DNA of 64,000 nt from Perilla frutescens (Eukaryota > Streptophyta > Magnoliopsida > Lamiales > Lamiaceae). Location: the NCBI GenBank assembly GCA_026008535.1, contig BRKX01000001.1, positions 39,149,817-39,213,816 on the forward strand. The letters run 5' to 3'. A model generated the notes under the pieces. That model was not told where the DNA came from, did not search any database, and saw nothing but the letters and a program-made list of their open reading frames with translations. Of this stretch, positions 33,519 to 47,200 are shown in pieces (the stretch's first letter is position 1; each line of letters starts with the position of its first letter). The position numbers were made by a program, and so were the translations under genes.

Positions 33519-34481
33519 GGGATAAGGGTCAAATAGGCCACTAAACTAATTTGGGAGTTCAATTGAGCCACTTTAATTTTTTTTTTTGGGCTCAATTGGG
33601 CCACCGCATTTTTAAAATCGTGTCAATTGAGTTATTCTACAACCGAGCCCTAACGGAGGACGTTAACTCGTCTCAAAACGACATCATTTTTTTTTTAAGT
33701 TTTTACCCTAACTCATAACCCGACCCACTCCTAACCCCTAACTCGCTATTTCTCTCTCTGAATCTCAATGCACCACCTCACCACCACCGCAGGCTCACTC
33801 TCACTCTAAAGGTTCAAGCAACAAGCTCCACTACCCAAACAATGGGCAAAGAATCCACCACCACTGCCGCCGCTGCCGCGGTGCATGGAGAATTCAAGCT
33901 AGTGGGGTACAAGAATTTCGTCCGAGCCAACCCCAACTCCGACCGTTTCCCCGTCCATCACTTCCACCGCGTCCGCGTGGAATTCTGGTGCGGAGACGCC
34001 ACCAACACCGCCTGCCGCTTCTTGTGGGGGCTCGGCCTGCCGCTCATCGCTAAATCCGACTTCTCCACCAGAAACTCCCTCCTACCTCCTCCGCTCCGGC
34101 GAGCTCAGCTTCCTCTTCACCGCCCCTTACTCCCCTTCCCTCGCCGACCCCTCCTCCGCCGCCATCCCCACCTTCTCCTTTTCCGCCCACCGCACCTTCA
34201 CCTCATCCCACGGCCTCGTCGTCCGCATCGTCGCCGGTTCTCTTCAATTCTAAAATCCCCAAATTCCCAAATTCAATTTTGTGTAGCTTCGACGAGTGGG
34301 TCGGGTTATGGGTAAAAACTTAAAGAAAACGATGTCATTTCGAGACGAGTTAACATTCTCCGTTAGGGATCGGTTGTAGAATGACTCAATTAACATGATT
34401 TTAAAAACACGGTGGCCCAATTGAGCTAAAAAATGGTTAGTGACTCAATTGAGCCCCCAAATTAGTCTAGTGACTTATCCC
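33519..34481 (+). mobile_element. Pack-MULE carrying an HPPD gene fragment
   Basis: Starts GGGATAAGGGTCAAATAGG and ends GTCTAGTGACTTATCCC, with long terminal inverted repeats of about 200 bp (inner parts ACGTTAACTCGTCTC and GAGACGAGTTAAC also mirror). A perfect 9-bp target duplication AAATATATA lies at 33510-33518 and 34482-34490. The GC-rich centre is a captured host exon, quite unlike its AT-rich surroundings. The element is inside the minus-strand Helitron. Confidence 0.92.
33842..34253 (+). pseudogene. Captured N-terminal fragment of 4-hydroxyphenylpyruvate dioxygenase
   Basis: From ATG 33842 the frame reads FKLVGYKNFVRANPNSDRF, then VEFWCGDATNTACRFLWGLG and AKSDFSTRNS, which is the first domain of plant HPPD (tyrosine catabolism, tocopherol and plastoquinone synthesis). 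The parental frame then shifts (net loss of two bases modulo three, near 34079). In the other frame it continues SYLLRSGELSFLFTAPYSPS to SSHGLVVRIVA before running into non-HPPD sequence and a TAA at 34251. The HPPD catalytic C-terminal domain with the iron ligands is absent, so it has no enzyme activity. The intact gene must be elsewhere in the genome. Confidence 0.92.
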
Positions 34482-34557
34482 AAATATATAATAGGGACAC
34501 AATAGGTAAACTCAAAATTGTAAGATAAGATATTTTTTATATTAGTATTGATATAGA

Positions 34558-35250
34558 TTAACCTTTCTACTTATAATATTTGCCATGACATATACCTATT
34601 TTTTTATAATAGAGGCAACCAGTTAAGGCAAAAGATCAAGAAGATCCAAGAAGGGCAAAAAAGTCATAAAAATCAAAATACCAACCCTTGTCATGTTGCA
34701 TTCCTACTATGTAAAACACTCACGTTTTCGACATCTCTACCAATTATTTCTGGAATATAATTCAGCTCTTCAATTCGGCCTATAACAAGGGCATAATAGA
34801 ACATTCAAATAAAAATATAAAAAAAATAAAGCGCCAAAAAGAGACTGCATAGAATCTGGACTATGACATAACGCTAATAATTTTTTTGAAAGCTCTGTTT
34901 CTGGGAAAAATTCATGATAAAATGTAACATCTATATCTATACCAGGTCGTAACATCGTATGATCCAATTGCTTCTAACATCCAAAAACACATCCAAACCC
35001 TATATGCATCAAATGAACCTAAGAAATCGAGCGTTTGAGACAGCATTAGCAGTATACTAAGCAAAGCAGCTGCAACATTCAACAGTAAATTGATTCGACA
35101 AAAAAAAAACGAACACAGCCTGCAGATTTTTGTATGCAACCGTATCCGTGAATCCCAATCCTTGGCACCTGTAACTCACTATATGTACAGTTGGAGAGAT
35201 CATGTGCTGCACCAAACGCTTTGAGAAGCAAGGAATCCCTTCCGAGAAAG
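34558..35250. other. Intergenic/3' flank of the RNA polymerase III gene
   Basis: Downstream of the NRPC1 stop codon (minus strand); presumably contains its 3' UTR. No ORF of interest. Confidence 0.5.
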
Positions 35251-38200
35251 TCATCGTATAATTGGATCAGGTCCATAAGTTAACTCAACAGGCTGTACAC
35301 TGCATCCAATCACCAAACAGTGCAAATCAAACTGTCAAAATAATTCACCAGGAGAATTTATATAGATGAGAATCAAGAATTTATCATGAAAGACTCTTTT
35401 AAGGACAAGAATGTTGAAACAACAATAAAACTGTAGGGACGATTTTGGGCTAGTTTCTCACAGTTATATATACAAATTATAATAATCTAACTTCCAAGCA
35501 TGACAGCCCAATTAGGACAAGGGTCAAAGACTTCTTTAAATATTAGAGGAAAAAGTGAGCATTGCATCTGACATTTTTTCAATCCCCACAAATTCTGAAG
35601 AACATGCAAATAAATTTTGTAGATACACATCTATATTGAAAATTTAAGTGTACTTACAGAGAACAATAGGTTTGGACAGAGTACGGTATAGATGGAATGT
35701 CTATATGCATGAATTTAGTATTTACTAATTAGTAAGCTCTAAATAAGTTACATTTTATCTAATGGGGTAGAGTTGAATAATCTGTAAGGATGTCTTTGGA
35801 TCGAGGATTTGCACAGCAGATGCATTTGGAGAGTGCATTTGAAATCCATAGTTAACCCCACTCATCTTTTTTGGTAAAGAAAAGCAGCATTGGCCAAAAT
35901 CCATTCAGAGAAGCGAGACTTCCTCGTTCGTTGCAAAAGTTCATAGGAAAAGAAACTCAAAGAACGAGGAAAAACAATCGACATCAAGTAATTTGGAGAC
36001 AGAAAGCCAAAATTTTATGTTGAGAAAACCTTCAGTTCCTGATAGGGTTTAGGGTATTATTAGGAATCCTGAACCTGAAGTTCCAAATGGCCATATCTGA
36101 CACATACATTTCTGTAACTAGTAGCTTACATCATCAGCCTCAATACCCAAACTTACAGTTTGGTTTAGGGACTCCTACTATACAGATAAAGCTGGAGAAA
36201 AGAAATTAGACTCAATTCCACAAAGGAAGCAGACAAGATAAGGCAGCAAAGTATCATGATACATATTGAGTCGAATGAATAAAGGTGATGCTCTAGCATA
36301 TATCTTTCACCATAGTACTTGAAGAATTATGTCTGCGTAAAGCCAGAATAGATGAAGGCTACAAATCATCACAGTATTCATTAAATATCTTAAATACAAT
36401 TTCATGAAGTGGTAGACAACTAACAAATTCATCAAGCATAGCCTTTCTTACCCATACACATTGGAAGTTCCATGTCTTGTTAAGGCCAGACGGCAAATTT
36501 AACATCATAAAATGTGAGTCAATATTTTGAATACTAGTTCATTAAGTGATAACTCACCTTTGCCTCACTTTAAGCATTCCGGTACCAACTTGTATGGGTA
36601 TGCCCATGATGACGCACTCACTGACTCCTTCAATCTTATCCACTCTCCCATTCACGGAAGCATTAAAGAGGTGATCTGCTGTCTTCTCAAATGAAGCAAG
36701 CATCAATACACTGTCCCTCATTTTCTGCACACCATATCTTGTTATTCCCAAGACTTCACCCTGAAATAGCCATCACACAGAAACAAGTAAACCAGATCAT
36801 CATTAACTTCATCTTAAAAAATGGTATTAATAGCATAAACAAATCCAACTTGCAGAAGCTTCGCATTTATACATGCAATGCAACCAGGAAGAGCCTCACC
36901 CGAGCAGGAATAGAGGAAAGCCTTGGAAATGGGCAGATTATCTTACGTTTGAAATACAGATTTTTTTTTTAAATAAGAAACTAAACATTTTATCAGATGA
37001 TGTGATTTTTCAAGTGAACAAGATATCCACAAAAATTTTAACATCCGAACAAGAACTCACAAAAGAGCTAATCTCCAATCTCTAAAAAAACTGAAACAAA
37101 CAAATACCTAAATTCTATATGCTTCTGAACCTGGGAACCTACCTTAAGTTTAAATTACATACATAATGGAAGATTTAGCATTTTCCGTATTATATCTTCA
37201 ATAAAAATATTTTCACACTTTCTCCTACTCTCATTATGGTCACAACTAAGACCTTTCTCCTTTTCTCTTCATTAGACCTTTTCTAATTTAAAATAATGTC
37301 AGAAATGAAGAAACTCATAATCAAATAGAAAATATTGACATATCTGAAGTGTTTAGTCTACCATTTCAACCTACAAAAGCATGAATTAAATTTTAGACGG
37401 CCAAACATAAAAGGAAGAGTAAACGGCCCGGGCAATCTGGTGTCCAGGCCAGAAAACAAATGATGCCCACTTAGATGCTTGCTCACTGTCCAAATGCCTA
37501 GACCTTTTTTTTAGAAGTTGATCAAAAACCTGAAAAAATAATGGGGGTCCCAGGGGAAAGGAAGTGCCTAGAACATTAGATTGAATGAGCTCCTTAGAGA
37601 ACAATTGAAAGAATGACAAAAGAACTAGTCCATGCAGTCGTAAACAAGCAACTTTTACAATTTGAAGAAAACAAAATAACCTTAAATGTCATTAAATCAG
37701 CTAGAAGCATCATGTGGCGTATGTCTATGGTCATGCCATGGCTAGACATAGTGTATTGTATCTCATCAATAATTTTCCTCCTTGCAGCTTCTATTCCAAG
37801 CGTTTCTTGCACTTCTATTATATGATTACTTGTTGTCTTGCAACCATCAACTCCTTCCGTGCCAATGACAGATAAAAGACCAGTCCTGCAGGTAAAAACA
37901 TCATGCTCAAATTGCTTGGTCGAAATATCTACTGCTACATACAGAAACTGTATGATTATGAGAATTTTATATCTAACTGGTAACTCATATTTAAGAGAAA
38001 ATGATTTGCTTATTGTTGTCTCATCCATAAATATGCTGTTAATTTAGAGCTGACAAAAGGAGCTAGCAGGGCGGGCCAACCCACAGGCCTCAAAAGAGTA
38101 AAATTAGGAGTGCATTGAGCAAGTGAAATGCAAAGAGCAAATTCAGTAGTGCAAATAGAAACTCCCTATTTTTAATTAAATTTAATTATCATTAAATTAA

Positions 38201-41200
38201 TTTATGATTTCATTATTTTTCATTTGTTTTTCAAAATAAATACGGACTTAAAAGTTATGAAAAAAAATTAAAAAAAACATAGGCCTGCGGGCTAAGCCCA
38301 CCTACCAAAACCCGCCCCCATTTAGGTCCACCCCCTCTGAAATAGCAACCCAACCAGCATCTTTTTTGGAGGGTAAGGGCCGGCCTTGCGGGCCTAGCCC
38401 ATCTTGACAGTTCTATGTTAATTTGCTCTTGGTGCTGGTTTATTTGGAATTCACACCCAATCGAAACTCCATTATACCTCCTCTCTCAAATTTTCTCTCC
38501 AAAAACTCTCCTAGGTTTTCCCTTATCAAACCCTTAAAATCTTTTTGGCAATATTTTTAAGATAAGAAAAAAGATAAGAGCAGAATCAGAAGAAAAGAAA
38601 TCCATGAAATGTTACTAACACTTACCCCTCTACTAGTAACTTCAACCTTTTGTTTTGACCGGGATCTTTTTCTTTTGCTTCATTTACTATTATAGCGCGT
38701 TCAACAGATTTGATTCCCTACCGTCCATAGAAAAGCAACACCAAAGAACAAAGGAGTCAAGAATTCTATCAACAGGTCAGTTCAACACTAAAGTAAGCAA
38801 ATAAAATAAAAATTGGATATCAGAAATTTAATTCAACCAGTTTCACCTTCACTACAACTTTGGAGAGCTTACTCTTAAGCCCATGGAGTTCAAATTGAAG
38901 TTTACTTCTATCAGCTTGCAGAATGACTTCAAGTTTTCCAGCATGCAATACTTTAATTTGCTGTAGTGAATATGCACAGGTATCAATGAAAAGAGCAACA
39001 ATTACTGACAAGAACCGTACAACGAACAGCATGCCTGTAAATCTACACACACACAAGAAGATGGTAGATAAATTGCACCTGCTCTTTCAGTTTCATCTTT
39101 GGGGTTCGTAGAATTGATTCTTTCACCGAGTATGCATCAATAGATAGTTGAGCACCTTGTATCCTTCTCATGTCAAGTGTTATAACTATGGATGCCAATC
39201 TCGATGCCTGTGAAGTCTTTATGCTCTTGGCTACCTACCAAACACGGAGAAGACCAACACAAAAATTAACTGCAGTAAGGCATAACATAACATAGTTCCA
39301 AATCCCAAAAGCAAAAATTCAACCTATCATTAAGACTAATTATTTCACACTTTCAGGAGAAAGATCTAAAAGTTACCATTTTAAACATATCATAATTACA
39401 GTACACAAGAAATAAATCATGTGGTCAGAACCCCGAGGATTATAACAAAAACAAATACCTGCTCCAGAAGGGTTCTTTCAATACGCCCCTTCACTATTTT
39501 AGCTATTATGTCATTGTTGTCACACTGCAGTACTGTAGTAATAATCGGTGTGTTGATTTTTTTAGCAGCATTGATGATTTCTATTATCCTAGGAACCCCA
39601 AGAGTAACATCTATTACAAGATTAAGTTAACATATTGGAAGCTACCAGATGAAAAAGGTTAGTAGATAAGTTAAAAATAACATAACGAAATAATCATATC
39701 GTAGGATACTCATGCTTGCAACTCCAGCAAAGTGGAAAGTTTTCAATGTCATCTGTGTTCCAGGCTCTCCGATACTTTGAGCTCCAATAGCACCTATTGC
39801 AGTCCCAGCTTCAATTTTCTTGGAATGGTAACGAGAGATGCAGGTTTCTAAGAAAACCTAAACACAATAAGAGAAAAACACTTCTTTAAGATTCAAATGC
39901 CATAGTACAACACTCCTGTAAAGAAACGGAAGCCCTCCTCCGTTTGCGTGTAAGAGCAATCAGCATGATAGGATCATAGTATCATACTGTAGTCCTCATA
40001 TAAAAAAACATAATTACATAAGAGGAATATAAAGATGACAACACTTTAGTTAATTTTTATCTACAGAGAGCAATATTAAAGAAACAGTCAACTATATAAT
40101 ATAGATGACTAGGACAGTAATAATAAGGGTTAATTACACATCAGTACAAAAAGTTTGCCCTTTTCACAGTTTTGTCCCGAAGTTTAAAAAGTAACACAGC
40201 AGTACCCACTTCTGCCTAATTAGCACTTTTACCACTCACGCAATTTTTTGGCGGACCAAATAATCACGTGGACTGCGAAAATCTTATGTGGATTTCTGCG
40301 GATTTAATAAAATTACGTGGAAAATAAATCTCTCACCTAATAAGCAAAAACGATGTGTCCCGCAGTCCACGTCATTATTTGGTCAATCGAAAATTTCGGC
40401 AGTGCTAGAAGTGTTAATCATGTAAACGTTGGGTACTGATGTGTTACTTCTTGCACTTCAGGACAAAAGTGTAAAAAGAGCAATCATAGGGTAATGATGC
40501 GTAATTAACCCTAATAATATATAATATTCAGATCGATGGTAGGCTTTTCACAATAAAATACCAATTCAAGATAACTTTGATCCTAAATGCGTAACAAGAA
40601 CGACAGTGGTAGCATTACCCACAATATGCTTCACTTCAGGAACTCTCTAATAAACTCATTATAAATAAATCCTATATGAGAAAAATTTGTAGCCGATGTA
40701 GTCAATCAGCCACATTAGCAGTGTCGGACTAGTCTAAGAGAAAAGTCACCTCCAATTATCACCAAAATACTTCACTAGTATTGATTGAGGATCTTATTCT
40801 TAAATTATAATCTTCTCCAATAAGAGCAATTTATTATAAACTTCGAGCATAGCCACATATGAAGATATGGATCAAAACAGTCACACTACAAAATGTTAAT
40901 GTGTTCCAGAAAGAAAAACCTTTAAGCAACAAGAAAATTACCATTAACTGGCGCTGAGTAATCCCGGATACATTCGAGTCAACATTTTCCAGATAACTCC
41001 TATCTTCTTCAGAATAAACCCCTTCACTCAATTTCAGTTTGAGAATTGAGCTAGGACATTTCTTCTCAATAAAATTTCTTATCGACTGAGCAAAAGCCTC
41101 CAAGCATCCATCTTTAAATGGTGTATCTGATGAAGGCAAAGACTGTGAACACCCTCCTTCAAAAGTCATGGTTGAGTTTAAAAGTCTTCTCTCGACAGTT

Positions 41201-44200
41201 TTGTTGACTATTTCTTTAATTTCTTCAGTAGTTAAACTTTTCTGATCTGTTGCAGGGCAAGTGGCCTGTCAAAACATAACACAGAGGACAATGGGAAAAA
41301 ATACTTTATCAAAATGCTACATTAGTCAAGCTAATTTATATCCTTAAAAGATGAACAAAAAAAATAATTAATGCCAATACCTTGGCTTTCATAAATAATC
41401 TTTCGAAGTTCAGCGGGAGCCCACTTTTTTCTTCCATCTGTGCAGGATCCATAGCATCACCGCCATACACAAATTGCACGATGCAAGCACTGGCATTTCT
41501 CACTGTATTATCATAAAAAATAGATAGATCCTCCAAAGCCTTAATTAATCTACGAGACATGTACCCTGTATCAGCGGTTTTAACCTGTAACAGCAAAAGA
41601 TGTTCTAAATGTCTTTTCTGCCATGTAGCATCAGTAAAAAAATGTAAAAAATCTGTAAAAGCAACAAATAATCAAAGAAAATAAGCAAGTCGACATGATT
41701 TCCACAAACATGTTGAAAATTCGAAGTCAGATAGCTTCTAATATAACAACATAAACCTATTACTCTATTAGTTGACCCAATGCTTCTTGAACGAGGCTGC
41801 ACTGTATTACTCTTTTCGCTTAAACAAATGTATTCATTGCAACAGAAAGGAAAAAAAAAAACCTTTTTACCTTTGCCTTAATCCAAATATTTGACAACCA
41901 AGCATTTGCAAGTGGATTACATCAATTCAAGAATGGATCGTCAAACATACCATATGGTTATAATTGATTTCAGATATATATAAAGCTTCAGAACTGCAAT
42001 GTTAACTGGCCTACTGTTACTACAACTAACTATAAGTATGAGACTTGAATATGACTAAGAGATTCAGAGGGAGTCTAGATTCAAGAAGTCAGCTAATCTC
42101 ACGTTTGGCTACTGCAGAAACATAGTTCTTTGGTCTGTAGGAGACAACAACAGATGGGACACAAAGCATTGGAGCCAAGTATCGGAAGAGGATGATGGTG
42201 GATTTTATCTAATGGTGGACACAAAGCATTGGAGCCTTTGGAACTTCCAAGTCAATTGAGACGAAGGAAGTGAAACAGTTGCAGAAGATCATTGGACGCA
42301 AGATGATCAAGAATCATCATCAGTCTCTCTTAGAATAATCTCTTAAGGAAAGGAGAGAACACTATCCCATTCCCTCAAAGCTAAGAGATAATGGTACTGT
42401 TGAAAGTAAGGGGAAAGGTCAAAAACAAATAAACCAGTTAACAATGAGTGTTTTCCAGAGATATAGTAACATGTGCATTTGATTGTCTTATAAATATAAC
42501 TAGAAAGAATTAAGAAAAAGAATAAAGAGCAAAGTAAACATATTATTCTACTGTCTAACTATAGTCCTGTTATCACATTGAAGCAGAACCTTTAGCCAAA
42601 AGAGGTTCAGAAATAGATTGACATGTTCCATTTCAAATTTTTTGGATAGCTTAGTTGACTATGATTTAGCACCATAGTTAGATAAACTTGGTATTAGAAA
42701 TCTGTTAAGTTGAAGTCTCAGTTTTGGAACTTCTATTAAGCATGGCAACAAGTATGAACTAAATTGTCATCATCATTTTGAAAGGCTACAATATTCATCA
42801 GCAAGTAAACTTCAAGCCAAAGATGAGTGGGTCAAATACATCTGAGTTTCATTTCCATATTATCTCACCAGACCATATATCCAGTGTTGCAAAACACATA
42901 TTTTAGTTTCGAGGCGTTTGCCCATAGCCCCACGAGGCGTAAGCCTCGAGGCTATCCGAGGTGTAAGCCTCACAACAATAAGAATAAATATAATTTATAA
43001 TTCATAACCTTGCACACAAACTAAAATAAATCATAACAACGAACATAAATTTATAGAAAATACATAAAATTCATGAAATTACTAGTTTAAAGTCTTAAAA
43101 TTATAAATTAAATGCAAAGTTAACATATTCCTAGTTCCACTTCCAACTTAAATAGTCAAATCAATTGGAGATGGAGCAACCAGCTATCTCCATCCCCAAT
43201 CCCTCATACTTCAAATCCATCTTCCTCTTCAAATTCCTCGACATCTCATCTTTGACATCTTGAGGCACATCAGAACATGGTGCCACATTAATGTGATTGC
43301 CAACAAGGTGATTATTAGCTCTCATCACCCCTCCTTTAATGTTTATATTACAGAAGTTGCACCTCAAATAAATGGCACGCTCTTCCGGCACATCAATTCG
43401 AGTGACATACTTCCAAACGGGATCTTTTCGTTGGGAACTCATCCTAAAAAAAAAAATAAAAAAAAAAGAGTCCCTTCTTTAACTCAATAAAGGCCCCTTA
43501 ACACAAAAATTAAAATCTCCTCAAAAAAAGTTTTAGATGCCCTGCTGCTCAAGCAGACATCTAAAAAAATAAGGATAAAGAAGGAAGAGAAGGGAGCAGC
43601 AGACATCTAAAAAAATAAGGAGAAAGAAGGAAGAGGAGATTTACCTATGCGGCTATGTCTTCTTGTGCGCCTGGCTAGAGGAGAGGAGAGGAGAGGAGAG
43701 GCGCGCTGTGAGCAATCGCTTTTTTCCCACAAATCGTGATTTGCGATTTTGGGTTTAGAGGAGGGAGCGGCGGGTAAAATGGAGTGGGCTTTAGGGTTTA
43801 GTATTTTTTAAGTTAAATATTAAAGAACCCATTAAAAAAACACAAAAAAAGGAAAAAAAAAATCAGAAATCGCCGAGGCTGTGAGGCGCGCCTCGAAACG
43901 CCTCGGTAGCCTCGACCTTGCTGAGGCTTAAGCCTCGTCGAAGGGTTGAGAGGCAGAGCCTCATAAGCGGTGGGTCACCGCCCCTAACAGAGAGGCGGTG
44001 CCTCGGTGCGTTTTTTGCAACAATGCATATATCCATGATCAATCAGGTTATAAACCATGATTACAAGAGCCCAATTATTCAGATTTATAAGTAGGCGGTA
44101 AAAATAAAATATGATTGCATCTACTCTTCAAGCTAAGCATTGTGGTGAAGAACAACATACCTGTCACTGCTAATGTAAAGAGTAAATTAAAGAAAAGAAA

Positions 44201-47200
44201 AGATTCATACATACCGCTGTATCCACTAGACCTTCTCTCCCCCCCATGGTATGGAAAAAAAATTCAGTGGCAGATAAACCAGTGTAGAAGGAATTCTGGA
44301 CGAAGCCTTTAGCCTGAAATTCAGCATCACCAGAAAAGAATTAAGCAAAATATGGTGCAAGACTAGTCTATGAAAAAGGAACTTGATTGAAAATTTTAGT
44401 ATATTATAGTTAACAAGTACCATGAATGTAGATACTCGTAAATGAATTTATTGGCATCTCAGTACCACCAAAATGGTACTCAAGAGATTGAGAACATTTT
44501 TTAAATTAATTATAGGGATAAGGTACAAAACACACTTAAGATACGGTTAAACATTTAAAGTATGACACAGCCCATTCGGCCCCTTAAAACTATTTTAAAT
44601 GGTGCAAATAAACACTTTCGTAAAAACTTATTAATTTTCCCTTAGTAATTAAGGTTAATTAAATGTGCAAAATTTTTACAACCTAATTCCGAGTGATTCA
44701 AGGGATAATATCTTGCAATGTGAGTGTGATTGGAAAGCTCTCATCCTGGGCTTTCCAATGGTACCCTTAATTTGTCAATGGGTATCAGATGACGGAATAA
44801 TTGGACTGAGAAAACTCGGAGGCAAGGGTTTGTATTCGTGACTTAGATTGGAAATTACAGCATTGATTCAATGCTGAATATCGAAATTGGATGAGAGCTT
44901 TGAAACTCTAAAGTGTGGGCTACACAATCATGGTCTCAATTTGTTCAATTGACAACTACAGACGAAACAATTGAGCCTCAAAATGCACCGTCAAATTTCA
45001 CGTGTTTAATTAACCTTAATTACTAACGGAAGATTACTATTTTTTCATGGAAGCGGCCAATTGGGCCATTTTAAATAGTTTAGGGGGTGGGTGGGGGTAC
45101 AGATCAAGTCATGCTTTAAGTGTCTATGGGAACTGGGCCAGTACCTTAAGTGTGTTTTTGTACCTTAGCCCTTTATTATATTTACCACTCACAATGCTCC
45201 TCCAACAAAAAGTAAATAATAGGTAAACAACAAAAGTGCATGAATGAATTCATGCATGAAGATGTATCATTCTAATCTAAACCCAGTCCTAAAGCAGTTT
45301 TGTTCTCTTAGATACAAGTCGGGTTGCTAAATTCTAGGACACATGACTTCAGCTTGTACTTGTAGGAGATAGTTTAGATTTATAATTAAAAGGAGGTTGA
45401 GTTTAAGAGTGCAAGGGCACCTATTAAAGAATCTTTAATGAATATTTCACAAGAATTAAACTGGGGTAAAAAAAATTATAAAGAGACTTCAGAAGAAGTT
45501 TTTGAGTAATGTTTCCACAGCTTATGCAATCATGAATGACATCTCAAGATTGACGAGCAGATGGTAGCCCGTATCATCCTTGCATAACGTGTATAGCATC
45601 TCTTGCAGATGCCAGATCGGAAAGAAGTTTCTGAATCGGAAGCTCTCCCTCCTTCTCGGCCATCTAGTCCGTCTCTTGATGAAGAATAATACAAGGGTAA
45701 GCTTCGATTGGAGGATGGAGATTATTTCAGATTGCCTTCCATGATGAAATCCCAGAGTTCAAAGAGTTCAAATAGTCAGGATATTTCAGATGGATTACAT
45801 GAAAAAGTCCCAGATTTCAAGGAGTTAAAAGAGTTATGATAATATATAAGTTTTCCTTTTCCGAACTTTCTTCAGCAATTACGAATTAGATATCCCTGGA
45901 ATTGGATAGGGAAGGAAGTTCAAACTTTAATCAATGTAGTAGAAAATGTGTAGGGGTCTATCGTCTACGCCTCCTATCCTGTCAACCTAAGTGAATCAAT
46001 GATAGAGGGGTATGTATGGAACTACGGATAAGGATATCAGCCAACTCCAAAGCAACAATCTGCCCTACCAAAAGTGCAAGCAAAATTATCAAAAATAACA
46101 TAGTGATAGAGTAACATACATCGGGGTCTTTTGCTCCTCTTTCAAAATGTGGCAGCGTTCGATCAACAAACCCATTTGGAGCTCTGCGACCTCCTACAGA
46201 TTGCTGACCAACGCATGCAATCATCTGGCAGATATTAATAGGAGATCCTTTGGATCCACACTGAGACATAATTAGAGGGCTGTTCCTCCAATTTAAATTT
46301 TTCATGCAAACCTATCAAAGCAATATCAAGAATGAGTAACCACATCAATTATGCTGGACTAATATATGCACACACACACACACACTGGAAACCAATTTTA
46401 GATAGAAGTTGTGACACCACAAGTTTAATTACAAATCAGAGCAGAATCTTCCAAGCAGTAACACGCACAAAAAGATTATGGTGGTAAATGAAATAACTTG
46501 ACCATTGAGGAATCTATAGATATCGAGAAATCTAAAAAAAAAAGGCGAACATCAATGCAATAACTATTACCACAAATTTATGAAATGGAGTTTACAGTGG
46601 AAGAATAAGAGAAGGGATTAAAACTTAACTAGAAGTACTGTAGAGCCAAGACCTTCCATTCAAAGGTTACCCTGTCCTGGCCCCTGGGTACAGTTCAGTT
46701 CTAATGTTCAGAAACAAGGTTCTCATACAAAGCACAGAAACACAGAGACCATATAAAAAAAAAAGGCAGTGAATATTTAAACAGTTTCAAATGAATAATT
46801 ATCCATAATCATGACTTTGGGAAGATATCAAGACCTTGTCCTGAAAAATCTCATAGTTTAAACAAACAGCCGTACAAAACTCAAACACCAGAAACAGCAG
46901 ACTTATTATTCCTTTATATTCGATCTGTTAAAGTGTGTAACCAATAACCATATCATGTTTCATGTCATGATAAGCACGAACAGACACAACACAATATGAA
47001 GTTTTGTTGACAAAAACACGAGAATTTTCGTATTAACACAACAAAACACAATAAAATGTAGGAAAGAAGCAAATTTGGTGTCTCTACTTTCAATGTTTTT
47101 TTAATGAGGGCTCTATATTATTATTTATATTTATTACAATTGAGCCCCATGTACTTTAATTTATGTTAAATTTGGGCCCTTGTGAAAATTTTGAGTCCCA

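Larger units (their letters stand above)
29834..34557 (-). mobile_element. Non-autonomous Helitron, minus strand
   Basis: On the minus strand the 5' end reads A|TCTATATCAATACTAATA from 34557. The 3' end reads stem ACGTG, loop CAACA, stem CACGT, spacer, CTAG at 29837-29834, followed by T. The A...T flanks and hairpin-CTAG geometry fit a Helitron exactly. The interior is extremely AT-rich with no Rep/helicase and no ORF except inside a nested Pack-MULE (33519-34481). Microsatellites: (CAA)n near 30270-30300, (GT)n near 30871-30888. Confidence 0.8.
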
